21,724 nt of DNA from Coptodactyla brooksi (GCA_033557675.1 JAWQRM010000527.1:1-21724); one strand, 5' to 3'. Counted from the stretch's first letter, positions 7,525 through 17,560 are shown. The notes: a model not told the origin generated them from the sequence alone. Program-made: numbers and translations.

Positions 7525-8209
7525 TATTTCTTTTAGTTCACTCATAATATTGTACGTAATGAAAGAAAGTTATTCGCTTTTACCTGTTCTAAGTCCATTT
7601 TCATTTCAGCGTATTATCTCGGAATACCAATTCTTACAGTCAACATCTAAATGTACATTTAAAGAGTGTCATACAAAGAGAAATACTCTTCAAGACATCT
7701 CTCCCTCTCCGTGCAAACGACCTTAGTCACGCACTCCGTTTCTTTCTACCTTTAATATTCTTGTACAGCGTACGTTGCGCAAGCTGATGATTCTGTACGC
7801 GAATAAAAGTTTACGTGACTTGTATATTTTTTTACATGACGAATAGGGTAAGAATCATCAGAATCTGCCCAACAATGAGTGCTGAAGAACAGTTATTAAC
7901 CTTGCTCCTAAAAACGTTCCATTTTATTTCATCGTTCTGGGTTTCTGGCACAACTGTGTAACAAAACTGACAATGCGAAAAGAATACGTAAGTAGGTGGA
8001 TGGGGTTGGACGTTCCAGGAGACGGTTTTTGATGTGAACACGTTTTCTGTTAATGAATGCTTATTAATAGTTCTTGCGCGGCGAATTACAAATTTGCTTC
8101 TTACTAACTTCTCTTTTCCGGAAAAAGTACGAAATTAAACAATTCCAACTACATTTATGTAAATCCAGAAAAGAAATAGTTTTTTCTTGCAGTAAACAAC
8201 AAACTATTT

Positions 8210-9195
8210 TTATGTATGCAATATACAACGTGAAAATGCTTTTCATTGATTGCAAGGAGGCATTTGATGGATGAAGTTCATTTTGAATGAGTGGGGATAC
8301 ATTGTTGTCTACGTGAATGATCTGGTAATAGAGGCAAGAAGAGCAAACTGTGCAGGGTGTTTGGTGTAAAAACTAGCAAGCATAGAACCAGATGTAGATT
8401 GAGTCAAACCTAGGAGAAAAGCCCTGTACCACTTTGCCTTTTGAGCAACAGTTTTTTAGATATTAAATATTTAAGATCAGCACATAGCGCAGCGTGGGAA
8501 GCACATTTGTAATCGTTTGCTCGTTTGGTGGTTCCCCGCTCGCCGCACGCCAGAGTGGGAGCGGCACGCGGGCGTGCTTTCTACGCCGCGTTATACGCTG
8601 ATTTTAAATATTTAGTATCTAAAAGACTGTTGCTCAAAAGGAAAAGTGGTACAAGACTTTTCTCCTTTGTTTGACCCAATCTACCTCTGCTTTTATGTTT
8701 ACTAGTTTTACACCAGACACCCTGTATATATAATGGACGGTATATATTTAAGGAAGTACAGGAAGTTGGAAGAAGGATGGAACTGTACATGAATGGTGAA
8801 ATACTAAAATAATGAAAGTTAGATCCAGACTTAAATTCAGGAAAGGATACAAAAAATAAATATTGCCTGCACGCTGATAAAGAAGCGTTATCCAGCATAA
8901 AGTGGAAAATTATGAAGTATAAAACCATAATAAGGTAATGATGGCTTGTACAGGAGGGATCCTGTCAACGCACAAAGAAGAAACGAAATGGGGAGTGGGA
9001 TGGACTATGAAATTGAAAGAGAACTGAAAGGCGAAAGTGGTGCACATTTGATTCTTCAGGATGAAATGGCTGGGACATGTATGGAGAGTAAATTCGAAAA
9101 GTGGGATAAGGGTCCATAAGTAATGGAATGGACATCGGGAAACAAGAGAAGCAGAAATAGACCGAAGGGTAGATGGTAGGTGGAGGTCCATAAAA
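8210..9195 (+). pseudogene. Non-LTR retrotransposon reverse-transcriptase relic
   Basis: MLFIDCKEAFDG (about 8238-8273) matches the F.D.K.AFD block of reverse transcriptases. After a frameshift, VVYVNDLVIEARR (about 8306-8344) resembles the FADDLVL active-site block, with Asn in place of the first Asp of the DD pair; the part between these blocks is deleted. After the fold-back element, MELYMNGEILK, KEALSSIKWKIMKYKTIIR, GPVNAQRRNE, MKWLGHVWRV (shifted) and RNRPKGRW follow in the order of the thumb and C-terminal region of insect RTE/BovB-like or related elements. Many frameshifts are present. No endonuclease domain or poly-A tail is visible, so it is an internal fragment. Confidence 0.7.
8353..8724. 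mobile_element. 372-bp fold-back element with ~150-bp inverted repeats
   Basis: The left arm 8353-8504 and right arm 8574-8724 are inverted copies, about 85% identical by eye, starting CAGGGTGT and ending CACCCTG. The 69-bp spacer is GC-rich. The element lies between recognisable reverse-transcriptase blocks, so it probably inserted into that relic. No target duplication is clear (TG on the left, TA on the right). There is no coding capacity; the minus-strand open frame over 8581-8928 merely crosses one arm. Transcription through it would produce a long hairpin RNA. Confidence 0.85.
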
Positions 9196-10030
9196 AATAT
9201 CTCATTCTCTCAATTTTGTTTCTGGTAGATGGAAACTTTTGACGGAGACACTTAAAATATTGTCTATTATCTTTTGTCAAGCCTTCATAAACCGTTTCAT
9301 AAGTTTAATTTGATGCGTACATAAGAAATATGAAATTTTGGTAAAGTCGCTTTGGTGGCCAATGAGCATGCATCACACTTTCAAATCGCCACATGAGCGA
9401 AGTAATTTATTTTATTCGAAACAATATCAAGGGTTTCATAGCTTTCATTCATATGCATAGAATGAGCAACATGTAATAAAGCATAAGTGTTACCATTGTG
9501 TAATAGAATAACCTTTAAACTAATTTTACATGAATCTATAAACAATCACCATTCCTCCTTTTCATGTTTATAAACTGTTCAGAGTGATCAAGGGTGTTAA
9601 AGTGAATTACGGTGACCAAATTTGTAATTTGACATGTTCTTTTACGATTTAGCACTTTTAATTTACAAATTTTAAAGGCCTCGTATGGGGATTGAATTCA
9701 GGAGAGGATTAAATATTGAGTGTTGAAATGTGAAAGAATGCTGGGTGATACGACTTTCTTGTTGTCAACTTCAGATACAATACACTAAAAGCCACCAGAA
9801 TAAGGCAAGTTCATCGAAAAAGTTTTTTCATCGTTGGGATGTGTTACAGAAGCAAGCTTATTTATACCCTGCTAAATAAGTTTGCTCCTGAGACTCTGTT
9901 ACTTTTTCTATTCGCTTTTATTGTGACTGAATTCCCTTGTTGCTATTTGAATACAGTTAAATACATTGTTACCGAATGTCTATATTAGATATAATTTATT
10001 TATTTTCCGTTTCGTCTATGAATAAAGTTT
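9196..10030. other. Intergenic DNA, no gene recognised
   Basis: Neither strand shows an open frame or a familiar motif. The only structure of note is the inverted repeat at 9847-9890. Confidence 0.5.
9847..9890. repeat. 18-bp near-perfect hairpin
   Basis: CAGAAGCAAGCTTATTTA (9847-9864) pairs with 9873-9890 at 16 of 18 positions around the loop TACCCTGC. The stem length is shorter than usual for a microRNA precursor, though flanking bases may add pairs. Confidence 0.65.
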
Positions 10031-10129
10031 GTATTGCAAAACGTATTTGCTTCCATAATAAATTGTTACTTTGTAAAACTTAACTACCACGATTCCTTTC
10101 TAATAAAATTAGGGATCCAATTTAAATTA

Positions 10130-10396
10130 GCTCAAAAAGATTATACGATGGCTCAGTTTTATCCTGTAGATTTCTTGGCAGAATTTCTCATGTACAATGT
10201 TGACGAAGAGCTGAATTGGACATGTCAACTCCATGCTCTAAAAGGAAAACTTAACTCAACCACATTTAGTCTACGTGAAGTCAGCAGCTTACATATGCTT
10301 TGGACGACTTATTTTGCATACTTCCATTATACTGTCACATACAGCACACTTCTCTGGTTCGGTGACACGGATACGGACAGAATCCTACGAGTATAA
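10130..10396 (+). pseudogene. Jockey-like reverse-transcriptase C-terminal fragment
   Basis: One frame is open from about 10034 to 10396. Its second half reads VDEELNWTCQLHALKGKLN, then FSLREVSS, LWTTYFAYFHYTVTYSTLLWFGDTDTDRILRV. The order (V.LD..L.W...I..L..KL....F.LR.L, then Y.A.FHS.+.YGI..WG......RI...QK) is that of the region after the catalytic DD block in jockey-clade non-LTR elements. The frame ends where QKRA..I is expected. The first 40 residues (from 10034) are not clearly homologous, and the upstream active-site part is absent, so this is a short isolated fragment. It differs in motif from the relic at 8210-9195, so two lineages are present. Confidence 0.65.
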
Positions 10397-11456
10397 AAGC
10401 TTAGGCAACCTTACGTTTATGCTAATGAAATCTGTCACGCGATTCATTAAATGGCGCGAAACAAAGAATTAAATGTACTCTGATAGCATATAACCTTTCT
10501 TAGTTACCAGAAAATGCTACCTATTTTTTTGTCTGTAGGAAAGTAGGTAACGTAATCTAGTAGAATTTTTTCAGAGTCATCTATTAAACGCTTCAGAATA
10601 CTGTTTTGGAATTATATTTTTCTATGTTCTAAAGTTAAATTATGAATATTCGTTCAAAATGTTCATGTTGTGAAGATACTGCGCAAATCATACAAATAAT
10701 TGTATGATACGTTATACAATTATTAATAAAAAACATTTGATCCAATGACAAAAAAAAATGCAAAAAAAAATTAAATATTCATCAACAAGAATTTAATTAA
10801 AAGAACCTGACGACTATTATGAGATGAAATATTGAATGTGTAAGCAAAATACCGGCATCAATGTTTTAACAATATTTTTATCAGTGTCTTATGCAAAATT
10901 GCACAAAATAAACTACAATGCAATTATCGACACGTTACAGGTATACGTTGAATGAAGGACAAATCGATGACTTCTAAACTTTTTCTAACTTAAAGCACTG
11001 TAGGATCACATTTACTGAACTAAACAGCTAGGAACGGCAGTTTCACGACGAAACTGTCTGTGTAGAGAATGTAGTTGATACAATGGATACTTCATTGGAA
11101 TGAGAAACAAATTCTTTAGAATAAAGATTCTCAAAGTTTTTTTCCGGGTACCATTTTTGTGTATCACGATTGGTCGCGTACTTCCGAACTGTAAACAAAT
11201 TTGGGTCAAGATTCAGCTGACTAGACATTTATTTTTTATTGTCATAGCAGACAATCCAGTTTCGAAAATATACGTGGCTGTGTATGAAATGAAAAACAAC
11301 AGTTAAGAATAACATCAAGCTTAACAAAAACAAGTGGTGTTGTGGTTAAGGTGTTTGTTGGTTTTAGTGACTACGAGACCACAGATTTCCATCTTCTCAA
11401 ATATGAAACTGATGGTAATGTTAACCATAGAGGACTGCGCGTCTATAACACTAACA
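10397..11456. other. AT-rich DNA, no gene recognised
   Basis: Short open frames on both strands around 11012-11306 show no familiar domain. A 9-bp hairpin ATCATACAA/TTGTATGAT lies at 10687-10708. The segment may include the unrecognised left end of the transposon whose coding part starts near 11457. Confidence 0.45.
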
Positions 11457-12696
11457 ATGTCACGCGATTTGTCCCAAGAGGTAAAAGATATTATTACAAA
11501 AGCACTAAACTATTTTGGGGAAGAAAAAAGGATTCGTAAAGATAACAGTAATATTAAACAGGTAATTAAAAGAATAGCATAATTGTACATGCCTGCACAA
11601 TTGCTAAACTTTATAAATATAAGTCTTAAAGACGATAAGCTTGCTGACCACAATTCTCGAAGAGTCTGCGTTATGTAAAACTGCATAACTAATTTTTCCT
11701 TCAAAAAGTTGGATAGTAAACGAATTTACGAAAAAACGAAACAGCAATCTATAGCAATAAAAAGAGCAAACTTTTTGTAATATGTGAAATGCTATCGTGA
11801 ATGTGGATGGAAGATATATTGTACAGATGAAACGCGGTGTAGTGCGAATTATTTAAAAAAACTAGTTCGAAAGTGCAAAAAAAAATTGACCACTACCGAG
11901 GTAGAGACAAAAAGTAAATAGATGTAGAGAAGGAATTAAACGTCCATTCATGTGCTGAATAGCGTACTGTTATCTTGCACATTGGTAATGGGGATGGCTT
12001 TTAGAACGGTGCCCTAAAGTATTTTCTTAGCAAAAAAGGCAGTGTAGATTATCATAACGAAATGAATAAACTACATTTCGAACAATGGTTTAGATTCGTT
12101 TTATCTGTCATATCAGATAAATCGATCATTGCCGTAGATCAAGCACTATATCATACTATGTTGGACCCCAATTTTCAAAACCTAACCACTGCTTAGACTA
12201 AAGCATTATTGAATGGTTAAGCAGAAGGGAAATTATTTTACCCGATGGAATACAATAATTGGATAAAATAACAAAGCCTCAACTTTTAGAATTAGCACGC
12301 CCGAAACACTTTGAAAAATGTATCTATTGGACAAAATAACTACTGATTTGCGAGATGATGATGTTAAACTATTATGGTTGTCAATTGCTCGTTGCGAATT
12401 AAATGCTATCGAGTTAATATGGATTTACATTAAAAATGCAGCAGCAAAATTAAATACTACTTTTAAGGTATATGATGTTTTGCGTTTGTTCCAAGAAATC
12501 CTGCAAAATACTCCCAATTCAATTTGGACGAATAGCGTATCACGCCAAGAAAATTGAAAACATGTACAGACAAAAAAACTGTCTTCTAGATGTGCAGATC
12601 GAACCTTTACTAACTAATATAAATGACGTTGATTCCTATGTGACTAACGACAGTGATAACAAGTCAATGATGTTTTATGATAAGCTTTATCTATAA
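11457..12696 (+). pseudogene. DDE transposase relic, IS630/Tc1-like with CELNxIE motif
   Basis: A plausible start is ATG 11457 (MSRDLSQEVKDIITKALNYF), a helical N-terminus followed by a stop near 11580. The first catalytic block is YCTDETRCSANYLKKL (about 11812-11860), with Asp in DET. The second is FEQWFRFVLSVISDKSIIAVDQALYHTM (about 12078-12160); the family pattern VMDNASYH is reduced to VDQALYH, keeping Asp but not Asn. The third is LWLSIARCELNAIELIW (about 12369-12420), with Glu in CELN.IE, then IKNAAAKLNTTFKVYDV. After one frameshift near 12540 the C-terminus AKKIENMYRQKN...DKLYL ends at the TAA of 12694-12696. All three catalytic acids can be seen, but stops and frameshifts break the gene. 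Terminal repeats were not identified. Confidence 0.75.
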
Positions 12697-12720
12697 GAAA
12701 CTATTCTTTATATAGTTAAT

Positions 12721-12780
12721 TAATTGTTATTAAAGTAATTAAGTTATTAAAGTAATTAAGTTATTAAAGTAAAGTAATTA
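12721..12780 (+). repeat. 17-bp AT-rich tandem repeat
   Basis: TAATTAAGTTATTAAAG occurs at 12736-12752 and 12753-12769, preceded by a 15-bp variant (12721-12735) and followed by a partial unit. It lies 25 bp after the stop of the transposase relic and may be part of its 3' end. Confidence 0.8.
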
Positions 12781-13368
12781 ATGGTACTATTTGTTTCATT
12801 CTATTATACCTTTTCCTCATAACATGCTAGTTCTATATCAAATTAAAATTTGTTCTTTTACTTACTACGCAAATATTTTTTTACTTAATCATCATATTGT
12901 TTTTATATTATAATTTGTTTTTGTCCCGCAGTACATCTGCAGCGTGTTCGCTTACAAGAACTTTAAATAATTATCATTGCTTTATTGTTGCACATCTTAT
13001 ATTGACTCTTAAATAACTTATCTCCAATTTCTCTTCACTGTATGTCGCTCAAAACATATTTTCGATGTTTGCAATAGAAACTGAGAACCCAGCATCCACA
13101 ACTTTGTTGCATAACTCCATAAGTAATGGTTATACAATTACAAAAATGGTAGTGGTTATAAACGATATTGTATACTGTAGGTTGTCCATTTTTTACTCAG
13201 ATTTGTTGAGCGGTTAAAAAAGATAAAAAAAGCAGCACATTTATTCACATGTCTTTTAATAAGACAATAACATGATGTCGTACGACTCTGAACGTTTTAC
13301 ACTTTATCGAAAGCTAATTACCCTATTCGCCTGTTTTTGTTCTAGTCAAAACGGTACACATTTTTTTT
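12781..13368. other. AT-rich DNA, nothing recognised
   Basis: No open frame, RNA gene or element end is evident between the tandem repeat and the second palindrome-led repeat. Confidence 0.5.
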
Positions 13369-13735
13369 TACTTTCTCTTAAGAGAAAGTATTGCATTCGT
13401 AAAAAAAGTTGTCGAGATTTTGACGGATCTTGACGAATTAGGCTATTTGTAGTAGTCTATCTATGCTATTTTTGATGGTTGGTCTGTCCGTCCGTCCGTC
13501 CGTGCGTCAATACTTTACATATTCATTATTATTATATATAATAATTAATATAATTATTATATAATCTGGTGACAATAAGGGTTTTGTAAAAATTGTCCAT
13601 ATCGTTGAGATACTTAACCTAAAAATTTTTTGTTTTTTTTACAACTTTTTGTAACAAAATATTAATATATTTGTAATCTACATAAAATTGCGAGTAAAAA
13701 ACTATAAGGATAGTATATGCTGAAAATGAACAGTT
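13369..13735 (+). repeat. Palindrome-led interspersed repeat, copy B
   Basis: This is the same orientation and order as copy A at 1731-2098. The 22-bp palindrome (13369-13390) is identical in both copies although the bodies differ at roughly one base in five. The GTCC run is one unit longer here (around 13485-13502), and an AT-rich stretch about 13520-13560 differs in length. The end is again near CTATAAGGATAGTATATGC plus about 20 bp. Confidence 0.8.
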
Positions 13736-14369
13736 CTAGAGTTATAAGCATAATTAATAATAAAAACAGTCCTACGGGGCAAGAGGATATTTCGTTCTTA
13801 ATCTCGGGTATTGCTTTCTTTAGAAAAAAATTGTTTCAAATAAAAGTTGCATAACATCGAACTCTTTACAATTTGAAACTATTTTGGAATATACAGGGTG
13901 TTCGGATTTAAATCAGGGTCGGCGTAAGAGAAAGTCATGTGCGATGTCACATCTGCTAGTTATATTCGCTTTTAAAGGCAGACGCCAATACTTTTCACTT
14001 TTATCTGATTGAGTTAGTAACATTATCGAGTGATAAGCACTAGGTAAAAAGTAACCAATCAAAAGTGTTAATTATGTGATCCTATATAATGACAATAGGA
14101 TAACAAAATATTTATATGCATATTAACTGAAAATTCGAATAAAATAACTAGATTTCGATTATTAATCTTTTCTTATTTCGTTTTTTATAAAGTCAATTCT
14201 TGGTTTATTTTTTAAATATTTATTGAGTGTACTGAGATGTGTATCTTCCAGGCGTGGCTAATGTGATAGAATGAATTGACAATGTATTCACATAATAATT
14301 GCACGCATTTCCTCCCAGCTGTATCTAGCTGTAACAGCAACAGCTAGTCGTAAAGTATGCGCAAAATGA

Positions 14370-14399
14370 GCCTATGCAAGGCATTTGCCTTGCATAGGC
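14370..14399. repeat. 14-bp perfect hairpin, 2-nt loop
   Basis: GCCTATGCAAGGCA (14370-14383) is followed by TT and its exact reverse complement (14386-14399). With a 30-bp near-palindrome in fairly GC-rich sequence, it would extrude as a cruciform or fold as RNA. Flanking bases (GTAAAGTATGC on the left, GATGCTTTAGC on the right) may extend the pairing imperfectly. Confidence 0.85.
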
Positions 14400-14677
14400 A
14401 AAGATGCTTTAGCTACCTAAAAACGTTTTGCGTGATCAGTGCATGACACCGTCAAGTAAGACGAAATTGTAACTAAACATGTCTCCTCTTTTTTTTTCTT
14501 GCATTCTTTGTTTTACTCTTTCTTCGTAAAAAATTTAGTCGTTAAAAATTTGAAATCTCTCGGACAACAATTTATTAGGACAAAAATTTTACAAAAAAAT
14601 ATTTATTTGAACTGTTTTTTTTTGTATTTATAATTATCAGAACGTAACTTCTTAATTTATTTTGTAATCTATTGAAT

Positions 14678-14707
14678 TAGGATACTCATAGATTTATGAG
14701 TATCCTA
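14678..14707. repeat. 13-bp perfect hairpin, 4-nt loop
   Basis: TAGGATACTCATA (14678-14690) and its exact reverse complement (14695-14707) flank GATT. It lies 278 bp from the hairpin at 14370-14399 without sequence similarity to it. Confidence 0.8.
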
Positions 14708-15643
14708 CATATTGCCCTGTACATATTTATATTACTTAACTATTACTAAGAGTTGTAGTGACATAAATATTCAATATTTTTTACTCAAATTAAACAGTGC
14801 CACTTATTGCCCACCTTCCCGTGTGACATAATATGCTGGTCAAGTATTTACAGCTCTATTTATTTTCAAGTACGTCTGGTATTGTATTTAGATACAGAAG
14901 TGATTTGCCACGAGTTCTAATGATAAACAATAATCGGATATACAGTGCTAGTGGTATATCACGTCTGGTGGTTCATCATTTATGAACGCTTTAAAAGTCG
15001 ATTCTTTTCAATATTTGATTACCGTAGGTGGAGGGATCAATCGACTCCCATAAAAGGTATTCCCACAAAAAAATTCAATCATTTGTGAACGCAGTGTATA
15101 TTTTAGGCAGAGTAGTTATTATTTTAAACAAGTTGTCAATTATTAATGTCCCTAGACACAGAATAACCCCAAAATTATTCTTCCCATAAGAAGATGTAGT
15201 CAGTATACGATGATGACGTAAGCAATCAAAGTTAGTGATGCAGTTTTTATTTAAATGAATAACTATTGGTGTGCACTTTAATGGGTTCAGAAAAATACTA
15301 CAAAGATGAAAAGCTTATAGAATAATGCGAGCAGGCGACAAAATTTGGTGCAGTGAAATAAACACTTACTGCTTAATTTTAAACTGCAAAGATCGAACAA
15401 TTCAGATTGTTAAAACTTTATCGATTGAACTGTAGTTTTTTATACACAAAAACCAAATTAGTTTTTGTCATATCTTTTTTAGTAAACATGTTTAAGTATT
15501 AATATAACTCAGTTGAATCAATATAAGAAGTTGTGTAAGATATAAGAAGTTGATGTTTTTCGTGTAGTATTGTTCGAAATGACACCGGACCAGTTGAGCA
15601 CCAGTTCCGGACTCCTTACGAATTCCATTTTTTAATTTTCGAA

Positions 15644-16539
15644 ATGCAATTTAATAAATAGAAATTTTCGAAGATTCGAAGTTATTACAAAAAACGTAAA
15701 AATGCCGTTCAAGCGAATAAAGAATTAGTCAGTGTGTATGGAGAAGATGTATATATAAAATGCAAGTGTTAAAATTAAAAAAATTGCAAACTTTTGCAAA
15801 GAATTTTGCAAGTTCCCAAAATTTTTGGGAGCTTTTTCAAAATTTTTGGGAAAATACCACGATCAGTTCCAAAATGTACTGTCATCACCTGGACAAATAA
15901 ATTGCATCATTTTTTCAAACTGGTAACATTTTTTGCAAAAGTTTGCAAGCTTGCAAAATTTTTGGGAGCTCTTTCCAGAATTTTTGGGAGAATACCACGA
16001 TCAGTTCCAAAGTGTACTGTCATCAACTGGACAAATAAATTGCATCATTTTTTCAAACTGGTAACATTTTTTGCAAAAGTTTGCAAGCTTGCAAAATTTT
16101 TGGGAGCTCTTTCCAAAATTTTTGGGGAAATATCACGATCAATTCTAAAGTGTACTGTCTTCAACTGGACAAATTGTAGGGTTCACTCAACAGAAAAGGC
16201 CAGAATTGATCAATAGAAAAGGTATAAGTTTCCACCAAGATAATGCGAGATCACGTACCACTTTGATAACTCGCCAAAAGCTTTTACAACTTGGATGGCA
16301 TGTGCCACCATAACTACGATATTTTCCAAATCTGGCACCTTCCGATTATTACTTGTTTCGGTCTCTACAAATTTTGTTGGACAGCAATAGCTTTACTTCA
16401 AATGAAGCCGTAAATGAAAAAAGAATTGGATCAGTTTTTTGCCAGCAAGGAGCAAAGGTTTTATGAACGTGGAATCATGCTACTGCCAGAAAGATAGCAA
16501 AAGGTGTTGGACCAAAATGGTGAATATTTAATTACATAA
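15644..16539 (+). pseudogene. Mariner transposase relic, copy 1
   Basis: The N-terminal part is heavily shifted but follows copy 2: HFRRF, then NAVQANKE- and VSVYGED-like pieces near 15665-15750. The first catalytic Asp region is missing. After the amplified filler, the mariner frame resumes as LINRKGISFHQDNARSRT (about 16205-16260), with the second Asp in HQDNAR. It continues with LITRQKLLQLGWHVPP, NLAPSDYYLFRSLQ (third Asp, about 16335-16370), FTSNEAV, and after a shift LDQFFASKEQRFYERGIM, ending in QKVLDQNGEYLIT and TAA. Two of the three DD34D acids remain. Stops and shifts, and the missing first Asp, make it inactive. Confidence 0.75.
15785..16178 (+). repeat. 138-bp tandem repeat inside mariner copy 1
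   Basis: The anchor ACAAATAAAT/ACAAATTG recurs at 15893, 16031 and 16169, exactly 138 bp apart (46 codons), giving about 2.8 units. Each unit combines T-rich filler with CAAAATTTTTGGGAGCT and a mariner-derived piece (ACCACGATCAGTTCCAAA then GTACTGTCATCA.CTGGAC). Units are nearly identical, so the amplification is more recent than most of the decay. The open frame across the units (15794-16216) is a by-product of the multiple-of-three period. It starts at a TTG, not an ATG, and is not the mariner frame. Confidence 0.9.
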
Positions 16540-16600
16540 AGTATTTATACTCTCTAAGAAAAGTGCGTTTCATTTTCAAAAAAAAAACGGAATCAATTGC

Positions 16601-17560
16601 AAGATTTAAGGTTTGTTAGTTGGGTAGAAAATGTTCCATGTCATATACTAATGATTATAGTTCGTTTTAAAAACTACTTTTTGGTTGAATGCTGTTTCAA
16701 CCTTGCAAGCTTGAAGAACCTTGCAGGATCTTACAAGCTTAAAGAACCGTCTCCTAGATTTTGTGAGCTCTTTATAAATGATATGAAATAAATTACATAT
16801 AATAGCACTCAATCTATGCAAAATCTCAAGTAAATTCAAAACATTTAATCGTCTGTAATTGTTTTAATGACCTGTATATGAATACAACAAATTCTTATCT
16901 TTCATTTGTACTGACTACTTCCACTGTACATTTCCTCGTTAGATAATCCATATCTAATTGTATCCTCGGTTATTAACAGGAATGCCTTCGATTTTCTTTA
17001 ATTTAAATGAAAATTACACAAGCGTTAACATTATTCTACATCGTTTCATAAGCTAAGTATTGATTTACGATGAATCTGAGTGAGATGCCGTATTAAATAT
17101 TATTAAGCAAGGAGGATTAGAAAGCAAAGTTAAAAAAATTAGTGTTTGGGAAGAAACACAAACAGTCAAATTGGTTATTTATGTTTTAGGTATATTCCGC
17201 AATCCACAATAGTGACTGGCTCATTATCAGCGATAGCTGTGGTGTTTTCAGATAAGGCATTTCTAATTTCCTGAGCCGTATCGTATGCTGTATGCTGAGG
17301 ATATTCACGACATTAGGAATTGCAACCGAGAAATATTTACACCGTATAATGATTGATATTAAGGATTGACTTTATGTGACAACCAGCCTGTTGAAATTGT
17401 TTTAGTTACTAGAACATTTATTGTAGTTCGTGAAAAGGAGATCCACTCAGCAAACAACAATTGCAACATTATATGATATAAAGTAATCATCCTACTATGA
17501 CCATAAAGACTTAATTATCGATTGTATCTAGTTAATGTGAGACCGTTTATTAGAGGGTCT
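16601..17560. other. Intergenic DNA, no gene recognised
   Basis: A small imperfect direct repeat lies at 16702-16748 (CTTGCAAGCTTGAAGAAC and CTTACAAGCTTAAAGAAC). Open frames at 16597-16839 on both strands show no familiar motif. Confidence 0.45.

Larger units (their letters stand above)
6396..8070. other. AT-rich intergenic DNA without recognisable genes
   Basis: I see no protein family, tRNA or element here. It contains two hairpins (6434-6456 and 6761-6803) and a diverged direct repeat of about 48 bp (7070-7117 and 7477-7524, both with CATTTATTTCTTTA). Short open frames at 7064-7288, 7508-7726 and 7832-8041 have no familiar motif. Confidence 0.5.
13736..15643. other. AT-rich DNA with hairpins and a lone element end
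   Basis: No protein family is visible. TACAGGGTGTTCGG at 13892 resembles the start of the fold-back element at 8353 and common insect element ends; TTGCCCTGTA at 14712-14721 could be an opposite end, but the match is only TACAGGG. Hairpins are listed separately. Confidence 0.45.
15644..16600 (+). mobile_element. Defective mariner, copy 1, with internal tandem amplification
   Basis: A mariner transposase relic runs from a candidate ATG at 15644 to the TAA at 16537-16539. The 3' leader matches copy 2 (20467-21388) as far as TTTCATTTTC, an A-run and ACGGAATC near 16590. After that the expected right terminal repeat has decayed. The left terminal repeat was not found; TAGTATTGTTCG near 15566 is a weak candidate. 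The segment between the N-terminal helix-turn-helix region and the second catalytic block is replaced by T/A-rich filler, which is tandemly amplified at 15785-16178. Confidence 0.7.

Noticed and set aside
7064..7726. Open frames and a direct repeat suggesting LTRs
   Set aside because: The repeated segment is only about 48 bp, lacks TG...CA ends, and no retroviral-type coding sequence lies between the copies.
8581..8928. 115-codon minus-strand open frame
   Set aside because: It covers one arm of the fold-back element and then the antisense of the reverse-transcriptase relic; no motif supports it.
8910..9280. Two overlapping minus-strand open frames
   Set aside because: They are antisense to the readable reverse-transcriptase C-terminal blocks on the plus strand.
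11012..11306. Overlapping short open frames on both strands
   Set aside because: They overlap each other in opposite directions, have no recognisable domain, and match the number expected by chance in non-coding sequence.
15794..16216. 140-codon open frame with a 46-residue repeat, resembling a repeat protein
   Set aside because: It starts at TTG rather than ATG, runs in a different frame from the mariner gene, and exists because the 138-bp repeat period is a multiple of three. It is better explained as tandemly amplified transposon DNA.
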